A stretch of 48,864 nt of DNA from JAAGZL01 sp050290785. GTDB lineage: Bacteria; Pseudomonadota; Gammaproteobacteria; Chromatiales; Chromatiaceae. How positions within the stretch are numbered: the stretch's first letter is position 1; each line of letters begins with the position of its first letter. Positions 25,284-32,901 of the stretch are shown in pieces. Below the pieces are notes generated by a model, which was not told the DNA's origin, did no database searches, and saw nothing but the letters and a program-made list of their open reading frames with translations. Both the position numbers and the translations under genes were made by a program. Location: the NCBI GenBank assembly GCA_050290785.1, contig JBNKIR010000045.1, positions 1 to 48,864 of the forward strand, read 5' to 3'.

Positions 25284-26137
25284 CCCTGTCTCCGCTGTTG
25301 ATCTGTACCGATCTGGATCGGACCCTGATCCCGAATGGAGGACAGCCGGAGTCGCCTGGTGCCATGGATCTGTTCAGAGAGCTGGTGAGCCGACCTCACG
25401 TATCCCTGGCCTTTGTCACCGGGCGTCATCGGGCGTTGGTGGAGGATGCCATAGAGGAGTACGGTCTGCCGCAGCCGGATTATGTGATCGCGGATGTGGG
25501 TACCACCATCTATGAGATCAACGCCGGAGAGTGGAGTATCTGGGAGCGTTGGCAGCAGGAGATAGGCGCGGCCTGGGCCGAGATGTCCGGCGACGAGATC
25601 CATGTCCTGTTGCAGGATATAGTCGAGCTGCGGCCCCAGGAGCGACAGAAGCAAAACAGATTCAAGCTCAGCTACTATGTGCCGATGAAATGTAGGCAGG
25701 GAGAGTTGGAGCGTGAGATTGTGGCGCGGCTGAAAGGTTCAGGGGTAAGGGCGGATCTGGTGTGGAGTATCGATAACCAGGAGGGAGTGGGATTGCTGGA
25801 TATACTGCCTGAGTCCGCAACCAAGGAACATGCGATAGGATTTATCATGGATGAACTGGGATTTGATCTGGGCAACACCATCTTTGCCGGAGATAGCGGC
25901 AACGACATCTCTGTACTTGCCAGTCCGATCAGGTCGGTACTGGTGGCCAACGCCACCGATGAGGTGCGCCGTGCGGCGCTGCAGGAGGCGGAGGCGAGTC
26001 TGAATCCGGATGCCATATATCTGGCCAAGGGCGGGTTCAACGGAATGAACGGCAATTACTGCGCAGGTATCCTGGAGGGGGTGGCGCACTATCTGCCGCA
26101 ATACGCATCATTAATAAGGAGATGGCAGTGGGGGTAG
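25280..26137 (+). CDS. spp: Sucrose-phosphate phosphatase (HAD family)
   Basis: This protein removes phosphate from sucrose-6-phosphate to give sucrose. It is a 285-residue HAD-IIB type hydrolase. Motif I is CTDLDRTL with D11 (nucleophile) and D13 (acid/base). Motif IV is GDSGND (about 204-209), intact in contrast to the homologous part of Sps. Between them, KLSYYVPMK and the SIDNQEGVGLLDILPESATK segment are typical of SPP cap and substrate regions. The start is GTG at 25280, overlapping the sps stop by 4 bases (GTGA), so the two are translated together. Confidence 0.92.
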   Translation: MTLSPLLICTDLDRTLIPNGGQPESPGAMDLFRELVSRPHVSLAFVTGRHRALVEDAIEEYGLPQPDYVIADVGTTIYEINAGEWSIWERWQQEIGAAWAEMSGDEIHVLLQDIVELRPQERQKQNRFKLSYYVPMKCRQGELEREIVARLKGSGVRADLVWSIDNQEGVGLLDILPESATKEHAIGFIMDELGFDLGNTIFAGDSGNDISVLASPIRSVLVANATDEVRRAALQEAEASLNPDAIYLAKGGFNGMNGNYCAGILEGVAHYLPQYASLIRRWQWG

Positions 26138-27084
26138 AGCAGGATAACAGACCCATAATGTTTGGAGAGGTGTTGTTTGACATGTTCCCGGATGGGGGCA
26201 TGGTACTGGGCGGCGCCCCATTCAACGTTGCCTGGCATCTACAGGCGTTTGGTTTGGCACCCTTGATGATCACCAGGGTGGGGGCAGATCCACTGGGGCG
26301 GCAGGTGTGCAGTTCCATGCTGGATTGGGGCATGGACCGCTCCGGGTTGCAGATAGATTCGGCCCATCCCACCGGCACGGTCAATATCACCTTTAATGAT
26401 GGAGAGCCGGAGTTTGATATAGTCCCGAACCGGGCCTTTGACTATATAGACCGCTATTCGCTGCCGCCCTACTGGACAACGCGCCCGCTCTACTACGGCA
26501 CGCTGGCCATGCGTAGTTCCGTTTCCCGCGAGACCCTGTGGGAGATGAAGAGTAACAGTGAAGGATTCTCCTTTATGGATGTCAATCTGCGCCCCCCATG
26601 GTGGGAGCTGGGTGATGTCATGGATGCACTGCAGGGGGCCAGCTGTATCAAGGTAAATCAGGACGAACTGATGCAGATCGTCCAGAAAGGGGCAACGGTT
26701 GCATCCAAGGCCGAATGGTTGTTGGATGATACATCGGCTCAATCGGTCCTGGTGACTAAGGGCAGGGAAGGGGCCATGCTGTTTCGACCGGATGGCACCT
26801 ACACCGGCGTGGCGCCGGAACCGGCATTGAAGGTGGTGGATACCGTGGGCGCCGGTGATGCATTCAGTGCGGTTATGCTCTTGGGGCAGATCAAGGAGTG
26901 GTCCATCGAGCTTACCATGGAACGGGCACAGGGTTTTGCCAGCGCCATCGTTGGAGTGCGTGGGGCTGTGGTAAAAGACAGGGAGTTTTATCGCAAATTT
27001 TTGCAGCAGTGGAGCGCCGCAGAGCCGGAACAGGGTTCAACCGTCAATGGAGATGATGGCCATTCTCAACCCGTTAATAACTGA
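26128..27084 (+). CDS. Fructokinase (PfkB / ribokinase family)
   Basis: This is a sugar kinase of the PfkB family, expected here to phosphorylate the fructose released by amylosucrase. The glycine-rich motif near the N-terminus is GGAPFNVAWHLQAFG, and the catalytic/anion-hole motif near the C-terminus is DTVGAGDAFSAV (Asp of GAGD as base). AAGGAG at 26116-26121 is 6 bases before GTG 26128 but touches ATG 26122, so I prefer the GTG. It overlaps the end of spp. The same gene order is known in halotolerant methanotrophs such as Methylomicrobium alcaliphilum, where the kinase is called fruK. The last residues (ending GDDGHSQPVNN) overlap the amylosucrase start. Confidence 0.9.
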   Translation: MGVEQDNRPIMFGEVLFDMFPDGGMVLGGAPFNVAWHLQAFGLAPLMITRVGADPLGRQVCSSMLDWGMDRSGLQIDSAHPTGTVNITFNDGEPEFDIVPNRAFDYIDRYSLPPYWTTRPLYYGTLAMRSSVSRETLWEMKSNSEGFSFMDVNLRPPWWELGDVMDALQGASCIKVNQDELMQIVQKGATVASKAEWLLDDTSAQSVLVTKGREGAMLFRPDGTYTGVAPEPALKVVDTVGAGDAFSAVMLLGQIKEWSIELTMERAQGFASAIVGVRGAVVKDREFYRKFLQQWSAAEPEQGSTVNGDDGHSQPVNN

Positions 27085-29071
27085 CGAGCTACAGAAACAA
27101 GAAACTGCCATGTATGAACAAGTATCCCACTCCCTGCTGAATGAAATCCTGAGTGAACTCAACCCGGACCTGGAGAAAGAGGATCTGCGCCACTTCTACA
27201 CCCGGCTGGGGGCCAACTTCTATTCCATCCACTCGCTGTTCAGCTATCTCTATGGGGACAGGGAGGATTTCAGGGAGCAGATACAGAGCCTGGTGGAGGC
27301 CATGGCAAGTCAGTACATCTATCGTCCCAATCATCTCAAACGGGTCGATATAGAAAGAGAGCGGGACCACAACTGGTTCCTGAGCCAGCAACTGGTCGGC
27401 ATGGCGCTATACAGCGACGGCTTTGCCGAAGGGTTGCGGGACCTGAGCAGCAAGGTGCACTATTTTCAGGAACTGGGGGTAAACCTGATCCACATCATGC
27501 CTATCCTGAAGTGCCCCAAGAAGAACAATGACGGCGGCTATGCGGTAAGCGATTTCCGTGAGATCGACGAGAAGGCGGGGGACATGAAGGATCTGCATGC
27601 GCTGGTTAAAGAGCTGCAGAAGCGTGAGATCCTGTTGGTGTTGGATGTGGTGGTAAACCACACCTCCAATGAACACGAGTGGGCCAAGAAGGCGCGCAAG
27701 GGCAAGAAAAAATATCAGGACTACTACTATGTCTTCCCCAGCCGGGAGATACCGGACATGTTCGAAGAGACCCTGCCCGAGGTGTTTCCGGAGACCTCCC
27801 CAGGCAATTTCACCTGGGACGAGGAGATGGGTAAATGGGTGATGACCGTATTCAATAATTTCCAGTGGGATCTCAACTACAGCAACCCGGCGGTGTTTAT
27901 CGAGATGCTGGAGATCATCCTCTACTGGGCCAACCAGGGCGCGGACATCGTGCGCCTGGATGCGGTGGCCTTTCTCTGGAAGAAGATCGGCAGTACCTGC
28001 CAGAATGAACGCGAGGCCCACCTGATCCTGCAGCTGATGAAGGACTGCTGTCAGGTGACCGCCCCCGGAGTCCTGTTTATCGCCGAGGCGATCGTGGCAC
28101 CGGTGGAGATCATCAAGTACTTCGGCGAGGATGCGGTGATCGCCAAGGAGTGCGAGGTGGCCTACAACGCCACCTTCATGGCCCTGCTGTGGGATGCGGT
28201 GGCCACCAAGAACACCAAGTTGTTGCAGCAGGGGCTGAAGAGCCTGCCGGACAAGCTGGATCGCGCCACCTGGCTTAACTACATCCGCTGCCATGACGAT
28301 ATCGGTCTGGGTTTCGATGACCGGGACGTGCTGGCGGTGGGGTATGAACCCAAGGCGCACCGCCAGTTCCTGATCGATTACTATACCGGCGCCTATGATG
28401 ATTCGGACGCGCGGGGACTCGCCTTCGGCCACAACAACAAGACCGGAGATGCGCGCATTTCCGGTTCCCTGGCCTCGCTCATCGGTCTGGAGAGTGCGCT
28501 GGAGCATAACGATACCGACAGGATAGATCAGGCCATCAAGCGTATCTTGTTGCTACATAGTATTCTTATGTCTTTTGGCGGCATACCTCTTATCTACTAC
28601 GGTGATGAGATCGGCACCATCAACGATAACACCTATCTTGAGGATGAGAGCAAGGCCAATGACAGCCGCTGGGCCCATCGTCCCAAGATAGATTGGGAAA
28701 GGGCGGCCCTGCGCAACACCAAGGACACGGTGGAGTACAAACTGTTCAGCGCCATCAAAAAGATGATCGCAGTGCGCAAGGAGATACAGGCGTTTGCCGA
28801 TTTCAACAACCGTGAACTTTTCGATGTGCAGAATCCCCACCTGTTCGTGTTCTCCCGTTTCAACTATCACACAGGGTGTGTGCTGGTGGTGGCCAACTTC
28901 GATGAGGCGCCCCAGTACCTGAACCTGAGTGAATTGGGCTCCAAGGGCATGTCGGAGCACGGCATGATCAAAGATCTATACTCCGGTGAGAGCCCGGCCA
29001 TGTTCAAGGATCAGCTGGTGATCCCACCTCTACACTTTTACTGGCTCTCTGGTCAGAACCGGAACATTTAA
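27047..29071 (+). CDS. ams: Amylosucrase (GH13)
   Basis: Amylosucrase transfers glucose from sucrose onto a glucan and releases fructose; it can also hydrolyse sucrose. The 674-residue protein shows the GH13 regions in order: DVVVNHTSNEHEWAKKAR (region I), GADIVRLDAVAFLWK with nucleophile D305, FIAEAIV with general acid/base E347, and YIRCHDDIGLGF (His-Asp-Asp). The match to Neisseria polysaccharea amylosucrase covers the whole length, including NFQWDLNYSNP and IYYGDEIGTIND. The start is uncertain: ATG 27047, 27053 or 27056 overlap the kinase gene, and ATG 27110 lies after it. I keep 27047 because the family has a helical N-terminal extension. It ends the sucrose unit. Confidence 0.94.
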   Translation: MEMMAILNPLITDELQKQETAMYEQVSHSLLNEILSELNPDLEKEDLRHFYTRLGANFYSIHSLFSYLYGDREDFREQIQSLVEAMASQYIYRPNHLKRVDIERERDHNWFLSQQLVGMALYSDGFAEGLRDLSSKVHYFQELGVNLIHIMPILKCPKKNNDGGYAVSDFREIDEKAGDMKDLHALVKELQKREILLVLDVVVNHTSNEHEWAKKARKGKKKYQDYYYVFPSREIPDMFEETLPEVFPETSPGNFTWDEEMGKWVMTVFNNFQWDLNYSNPAVFIEMLEIILYWANQGADIVRLDAVAFLWKKIGSTCQNEREAHLILQLMKDCCQVTAPGVLFIAEAIVAPVEIIKYFGEDAVIAKECEVAYNATFMALLWDAVATKNTKLLQQGLKSLPDKLDRATWLNYIRCHDDIGLGFDDRDVLAVGYEPKAHRQFLIDYYTGAYDDSDARGLAFGHNNKTGDARISGSLASLIGLESALEHNDTDRIDQAIKRILLLHSILMSFGGIPLIYYGDEIGTINDNTYLEDESKANDSRWAHRPKIDWERAALRNTKDTVEYKLFSAIKKMIAVRKEIQAFADFNNRELFDVQNPHLFVFSRFNYHTGCVLVVANFDEAPQYLNLSELGSKGMSEHGMIKDLYSGESPAMFKDQLVIPPLHFYWLSGQNRNI

Positions 29072-29216
29072 ACACTGTTTTTCGTGTGGTGTTATCCCGG
29101 GCTGGCCGGTATCGGTTGCTCGATGAAACCTGTTAAACTTACTCCTTTGAGTCTGCCATCACCGGCAGTTAGATCTAGTATATTGGTAGTAAGAATTGGC
29201 AGACAAGCAACCAGGC

Positions 29217-30395
29217 ATGAATTCACAGGAAACCAGGGCCGCTTTCTCCCTGGCCGGTATCTACTCCCTGCGCATGCTGGGTCTTTTCCTGATCCTCCCG
29301 GTCTTCGCCCTTTATGCGGAACACCTGCAGGGGGTGACCCCCATGCTGGTGGGCATGGCCATAGGCGCCTACGGCCTGACCCAGGCCCTGTTGCAGATCC
29401 CCTTCGGCATGCTCTCTGACCGCATCGGCCGCAAGCCGGTGATCATAGGTGGTTTGCTGATGTTTGCTATCGGCAGCGTGGTGGCAGCCACGTCCCATGG
29501 CATCTGGGGGGTGATCCTGGGGCGCGCCCTGCAGGGCAGCGGCGCCATAGCGGCAGCGGTAATGGCCCTGGCGGCGGACCTGAGCCGGGACGAACACCGT
29601 ACCAAGGTGATGGCGGCCATCGGCATGAGTATCGGGCTGGCCTTTGTCCTGGCCCTGATCCTGGGGCCGGTGCTGAACCACCTGATCGGAGTCCCCGGCA
29701 TCTTCTGGCTGACGGCCATACTGGCCCTGGCCGGCATAGCCATAGTGCTGTTTTTGGTGCCGACGCCGGATTCATCTCAGGTGCATAGCGATACCGAGGC
29801 GGTCCCGGGTCAGTTCGGACGTGTCCTAAGCAACGTCAGTCTGTTGCGCCTGGATCTGGGGATATTCGTCCTGCATCTGATCATCACCTCCATCTTTCTG
29901 GCGGTACCCCTGGTGCTACGGGATATCATCGGTATTGGCAGCGGTCATCACTGGATGGTCTATCTGCCGGTGTTATTGGTTTCGATAGCATTGATGGTCC
30001 CATTCATCGTAGCTGCTGAAAGGCGCAACAAGATGAAACAGGTGTTTCTGGGGGCGGTGTTGACGCTGGTCCTGGCGCAGTCAGGACTCTTCCTATGGCA
30101 CGCCTCTATCGCTGGCCTGGCGCTATCCCTGGTGCTGTTTTTTACCGCATTTAATCTCTTGGAATCCATCCTGCCCTCCATCGTATCCAAGGTGGCCTCG
30201 TCTGCCAGCAAGGGCACGGCCATGGGGGTCTACTCTACATCCCAGTTCGCCGGGGCCTTTGTGGGCGGCGTGACCGGAGGCTGGATCCACGGGCAGTTCG
30301 GGTTGCAGGGGGTGTTTCTGTTCGGGGCGGCGGCGGCGCTGGTATGGCTGGTGATCGCCTTTGGTATGCAGAATCCGATCAAACAAGATGCCTGA
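29217..30395 (+). CDS. MFS transporter, YajR-like
   Basis: This is a 12-helix major facilitator. Beginning at ATG 29217 gives 392 residues starting MNSQETRAAFSLAGIYSLRM. Family motif A is in the first cytoplasmic loop (GMLSDRIGRKPVI, about residues 65-80) and a helix 5-type region reads GLAFVLALILGPVL. A TTG seven codons earlier is in frame but less likely. The gene stands upstream of ssb. In Pseudomonas and relatives the order is uvrA, then this MFS gene and ssb on the opposite strand, so this is the ancestral neighbour; its substrate is unknown. Confidence 0.9.
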   Translation: MNSQETRAAFSLAGIYSLRMLGLFLILPVFALYAEHLQGVTPMLVGMAIGAYGLTQALLQIPFGMLSDRIGRKPVIIGGLLMFAIGSVVAATSHGIWGVILGRALQGSGAIAAAVMALAADLSRDEHRTKVMAAIGMSIGLAFVLALILGPVLNHLIGVPGIFWLTAILALAGIAIVLFLVPTPDSSQVHSDTEAVPGQFGRVLSNVSLLRLDLGIFVLHLIITSIFLAVPLVLRDIIGIGSGHHWMVYLPVLLVSIALMVPFIVAAERRNKMKQVFLGAVLTLVLAQSGLFLWHASIAGLALSLVLFFTAFNLLESILPSIVSKVASSASKGTAMGVYSTSQFAGAFVGGVTGGWIHGQFGLQGVFLFGAAAALVWLVIAFGMQNPIKQDA

Positions 30396-30493
30396 TATCT
30401 ATGAGATGCATTTTGCATAGGCAGCAGGTAATATTGACGATTATTTTAAACATTCAGGGATAGAACGTAACAACTGGGAGGAAAGGAAAGATC

Positions 30494-30943
30494 ATGGCGA
30501 CTAGAGGCGTAAACAAGGTAATACTGATTGGAAATCTGGGCCAGGACCCGGATGTGAGATATATGCCGAACGGCAATGCCGTGGCCAACGTCAGTTTGGC
30601 CACCAGTGAATCATGGAAAGACAAGAACAGCGGAGAGACACAGGAGAGGACTGAGTGGCATCGAGTCGTATTCTTCCGCCGTCTGGCCGAGATCGCGGGC
30701 GAATACCTGAAGAAGGGGTCCAAGATCTATGTCGAGGGTAGGTTGCAGACCCGCAAGTGGCAGGACAACAACGGACAGGATCGCTACACCACCGAGATAG
30801 TCGCGGACCAGATGCAGATGCTGGATAGTCGCGGCGGCAGTGCTGCCTTTGACAGTAGTAGTCCATCCCAGCAGCATTCTGACCCGATGTCGGCTCCAGC
30901 TCCCGCACCGGATGAGGGGTTTGATGACGACATTCCATTCTAG
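30494..30943 (+). CDS. ssb: Single-stranded DNA-binding protein
   Basis: Ssb coats single-stranded DNA during replication, recombination and repair. The 149-residue protein has an OB fold at about residues 1-110 (RGVNKVILIGNLGQDPDVRY, EWHRVVFFRRLAEIAGEYLK, GSKIYVEGRLQTRKWQD), a short Ser/Pro-rich linker and the acidic tip DDDIPF that recruits partner proteins. Length is a little under E. coli (178) because the linker is short. A strong GGAGGAAAGG site lies upstream. The TAG stop sits inside a perfect 8-bp inverted repeat (30939-30958). Confidence 0.98.
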   Translation: MATRGVNKVILIGNLGQDPDVRYMPNGNAVANVSLATSESWKDKNSGETQERTEWHRVVFFRRLAEIAGEYLKKGSKIYVEGRLQTRKWQDNNGQDRYTTEIVADQMQMLDSRGGSAAFDSSSPSQQHSDPMSAPAPAPDEGFDDDIPF

Positions 30944-30983
30944 AGAATCATCTCTAGACTCTACCTGCCGCAGTAATTAGTTT

Positions 30984-31090
30984 TTCCCCTCACCCCAGCC
31001 TCTCTCCACCAAGGGAGAGGGGCCTTAAATACAGCACACAATCATCACCCTTCTCCTCTTGGGGAGAAGGGACGGGGACGAGGGGGAGAA
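30984..31090. repeat. Dispersed intergenic repeat with CCCTCACCCC / GGGGACGAGGGGG ends
   Basis: Two arms are visible. One starts TTCCCCTCACCCCAGCC and folds as CCTCTC ... GAGAGG (30986-31024). The other has CCTTCTCC TCTT GGGGAGAAGG and ends in GGACGAGGGGGAG (31047-31088). The outer ends are roughly complementary. Similar sequence occurs at 35714-35951 and 39597-39740, so this is a dispersed element, not gene sequence. Confidence 0.65.
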
Positions 31091-31147
31091 GTTGATTATT
31101 CCGTACTATGTTTAAGAGGGGCTTGGGATGATGAGGTCTGTGAATGG

Positions 31148-31327
31148 CTAATCATCATAACCATTATCATCATACCTTTGCCTGTGCTTCTTCCCTTTGG
31201 ATAGGGGGGTGTCGTTTGCGTGCCGGTTTCGTTTTCTCTCGTTAGGATTTCGAAAGCTAAACTTGGATGCTATCTCATCCATATCTTCATCCGTGTCATC
31301 TTCGAATTCGTGTCTCCACTTGTTCAC
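31148..31327 (-). CDS. Small, highly charged hypothetical protein (59 residues)
   Basis: The frame starts at GTG 31327, with CTGGAGAAACCTGCG just upstream, and encodes 59 residues. The N-terminal part is acidic (WRHEFEDDTDEDMDEI), a short hydrophobic-basic core follows (SKFSFRNPNERKR), and the tail is basic then acidic (KGKKHRQRYDDNGYDD). There are no helices for membrane insertion and no Cys. The composition is coherent and the frame carries no biased repeats, so it looks like a genuine gene rather than noise, but I know no family. It lies downstream of the LysR gene on the same strand. Confidence 0.45.
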   Translation of the reverse strand: MNKWRHEFEDDTDEDMDEIASKFSFRNPNERKRNRHANDTPLSKGKKHRQRYDDNGYDD

Positions 31328-31461
31328 CGCAGGTTTCTCCAGTATTAAAAAAACACAAAAACAAACATTTCGTAACTACTATTTAGACCATGCTTTCGGG
31401 AAATGGAAGAGTCTCCTGACGCCTGGTTGTGGAGGAATGAGAAGATTCTCACGGCAGGATA

Positions 31462-32295
31462 TTATAGGGTGGAGGTGATCCCCTGAATCAGATCGGAGCA
31501 CTCATTTTCAGTTCGGAATATTGCGTAGGAAAAACGTTCTATTACAGGCGCGTCAGGAATCAGATGGAGTTTCCCGCTGTCCAGATATGTTGCGACCATC
31601 TGTTGTGCCAGATAACACGATCCCCCTTGGGACAGCAGCAGGTCCAGCGCCATACCGCCGCTACTGCAATGCACCCGGGGGATGCAGCGTCCTTCCACAA
31701 ATGCGGCATGAGATATGGAAAAACTCCTTCCCCAGTCAACCAGCAGATAATTTTCCTTAAGTGCGGTATCCGCCGCCGTATGGGGAGAACTGCTGACTAA
31801 AACAAGAGGGATCTTTCCCATCTCCCTGGCGATCAGTTCGGGTGTGGTTGGAGGCTCGAATACAAAGGCCAGATCCAGCATGCCGTTGAGTACCAGATTT
31901 ATCATGGTATCCAACTTGTTCATCTCAAGATGCAGGGTTAGATTCGGGTGTGACCTGTAGATCTTTTCGGTCCACTCCCTGACGCAGATCTGCCAAAGGT
32001 CCATGGTCGTACCAACGGCGAGAGATTGAGCAAAGTGTTCCTCCAGAGCCACATCAAGTCGCGCCCTCTCCCAGCCGTTGACGATGATCTCCGCGTGACG
32101 CAGCAATCTATCCCCGGCTGGGGTGAGCTGGATGTTATTGCGGTCACGGGTAAACAGCGGGGTGCCCAGGGTGTTTTCCAATTGCTTGATGCGGGCGCTG
32201 ACTGCAGCCTGGGTAATGAATAATATCTCCCCTGCCTTACCGAAATGGCGCGTCTTAACCACTGAGAGAAAGGTCTTCAGGAGCGAGATATCCAT
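31462..32295 (-). CDS. LysR-family transcriptional regulator, HdfR-like
   Basis: The ATG at 32295 gives 277 residues. Residues about 1-60 form the winged helix-turn-helix (MDISLLKTFLSVVKTRHFGK, then ITQAAVSARIKQLENTLGTP). The effector-binding domain follows from about 90. The start RxxHFGxA ... LFTRxRNNIxLTPAG matches HdfR of E. coli, a repressor of flhDC, more closely than other LysR groups; the flagellar role need not carry over. Longer in-frame extensions upstream are not supported by any ribosome site. It is divergent from the secreted protein gene at 32481, a typical regulator-target arrangement that suggests it may control that gene. Confidence 0.88.
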   Translation of the reverse strand: MDISLLKTFLSVVKTRHFGKAGEILFITQAAVSARIKQLENTLGTPLFTRDRNNIQLTPAGDRLLRHAEIIVNGWERARLDVALEEHFAQSLAVGTTMDLWQICVREWTEKIYRSHPNLTLHLEMNKLDTMINLVLNGMLDLAFVFEPPTTPELIAREMGKIPLVLVSSSPHTAADTALKENYLLVDWGRSFSISHAAFVEGRCIPRVHCSSGGMALDLLLSQGGSCYLAQQMVATYLDSGKLHLIPDAPVIERFSYAIFRTENECSDLIQGITSTL

Positions 32296-32480
32296 GGGCG
32301 CAACCATAACCGCTCTTGATCGTGTCGACAACGAATATTTGCTCGTAAATTCGGATGTTATCTCATATAAATTGTCCAAATTTTCCGGCCGGGTTAACTC
32401 CGGCCGACAGGTTTGCAGGCCCGGGTGAACCAATGTGTTGCACGGGCGGTTTATCACCCTTAGTGAAAGGAACAGTTGTC

Positions 32481-32729
32481 ATGAAAAAAACTTTGCTTAT
32501 GTCTCTTATGGCATTGCTGGTGTTGGGAGTCACAACCCCTGTGTTTGCGGAGGAGACGCTGGAAGAGATGGACAGGCGTTGCCATGAGTATGCAGTGGAA
32601 GATGGCATATCTGCTGACGAGATGGATGATTACATCAAGGAGTGTATCGACGGCATAATGCAGGAGAATAATGACTCTTCTGCTTCTGAGCCTGAAGTTG
32701 AGCCTGGTCAAGAAGAGAATAAAGACTAG
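32481..32729 (+). CDS. Small secreted acidic protein, unknown
   Basis: The ATG at 32481 (behind GAAAGGAACAG) gives 82 residues with a clear signal peptide (KKTLLMSLMALLVLG, cleavage after VFA). The mature part of about 60 residues has two cysteines (in RRCHEYAVEDG and IKECIDG) separated by a helix that could form a disulfide hairpin, and an acidic tail ending EPGQEENKD. I recognise no family. It is divergent from the HdfR-like regulator and followed by its own terminator. Confidence 0.8.
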   Translation: MKKTLLMSLMALLVLGVTTPVFAEETLEEMDRRCHEYAVEDGISADEMDDYIKECIDGIMQENNDSSASEPEVEPGQEENKD

Positions 32730-32750
32730 TAAAGATCCTGACTGTTTTCG

Positions 32751-32786
32751 CCCGGTCGATCGTTTATTGGTTGATCGGGTTTTTTA
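32751..32786 (+). terminator. Rho-independent terminator after the small secreted protein
   Basis: The stem CCCGGTCGATC / GTTGATCGGG, with one G-T style mismatch, encloses TTTATTG-type loop sequence and is followed by a TTTTTT run. It lies about 20 bases after the stop at 32729. Confidence 0.85.
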
Positions 32787-32901
32787 TGCCCCGCCGACAT
32801 AACATTTTGCGCCTCCAGTTTTCCGGAATCATCCGCAACCCCAAGACCGGATAGGCAATAACGGCTACAATGCAGTTAATAAGCTGAGCTGAGGGGGAAT
32901 A

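Noticed and set aside
31197..31478. 93-codon plus-strand frame after ssb
   Set aside because: No ribosome site and no pattern; it overlaps the better minus-strand 59-residue frame.
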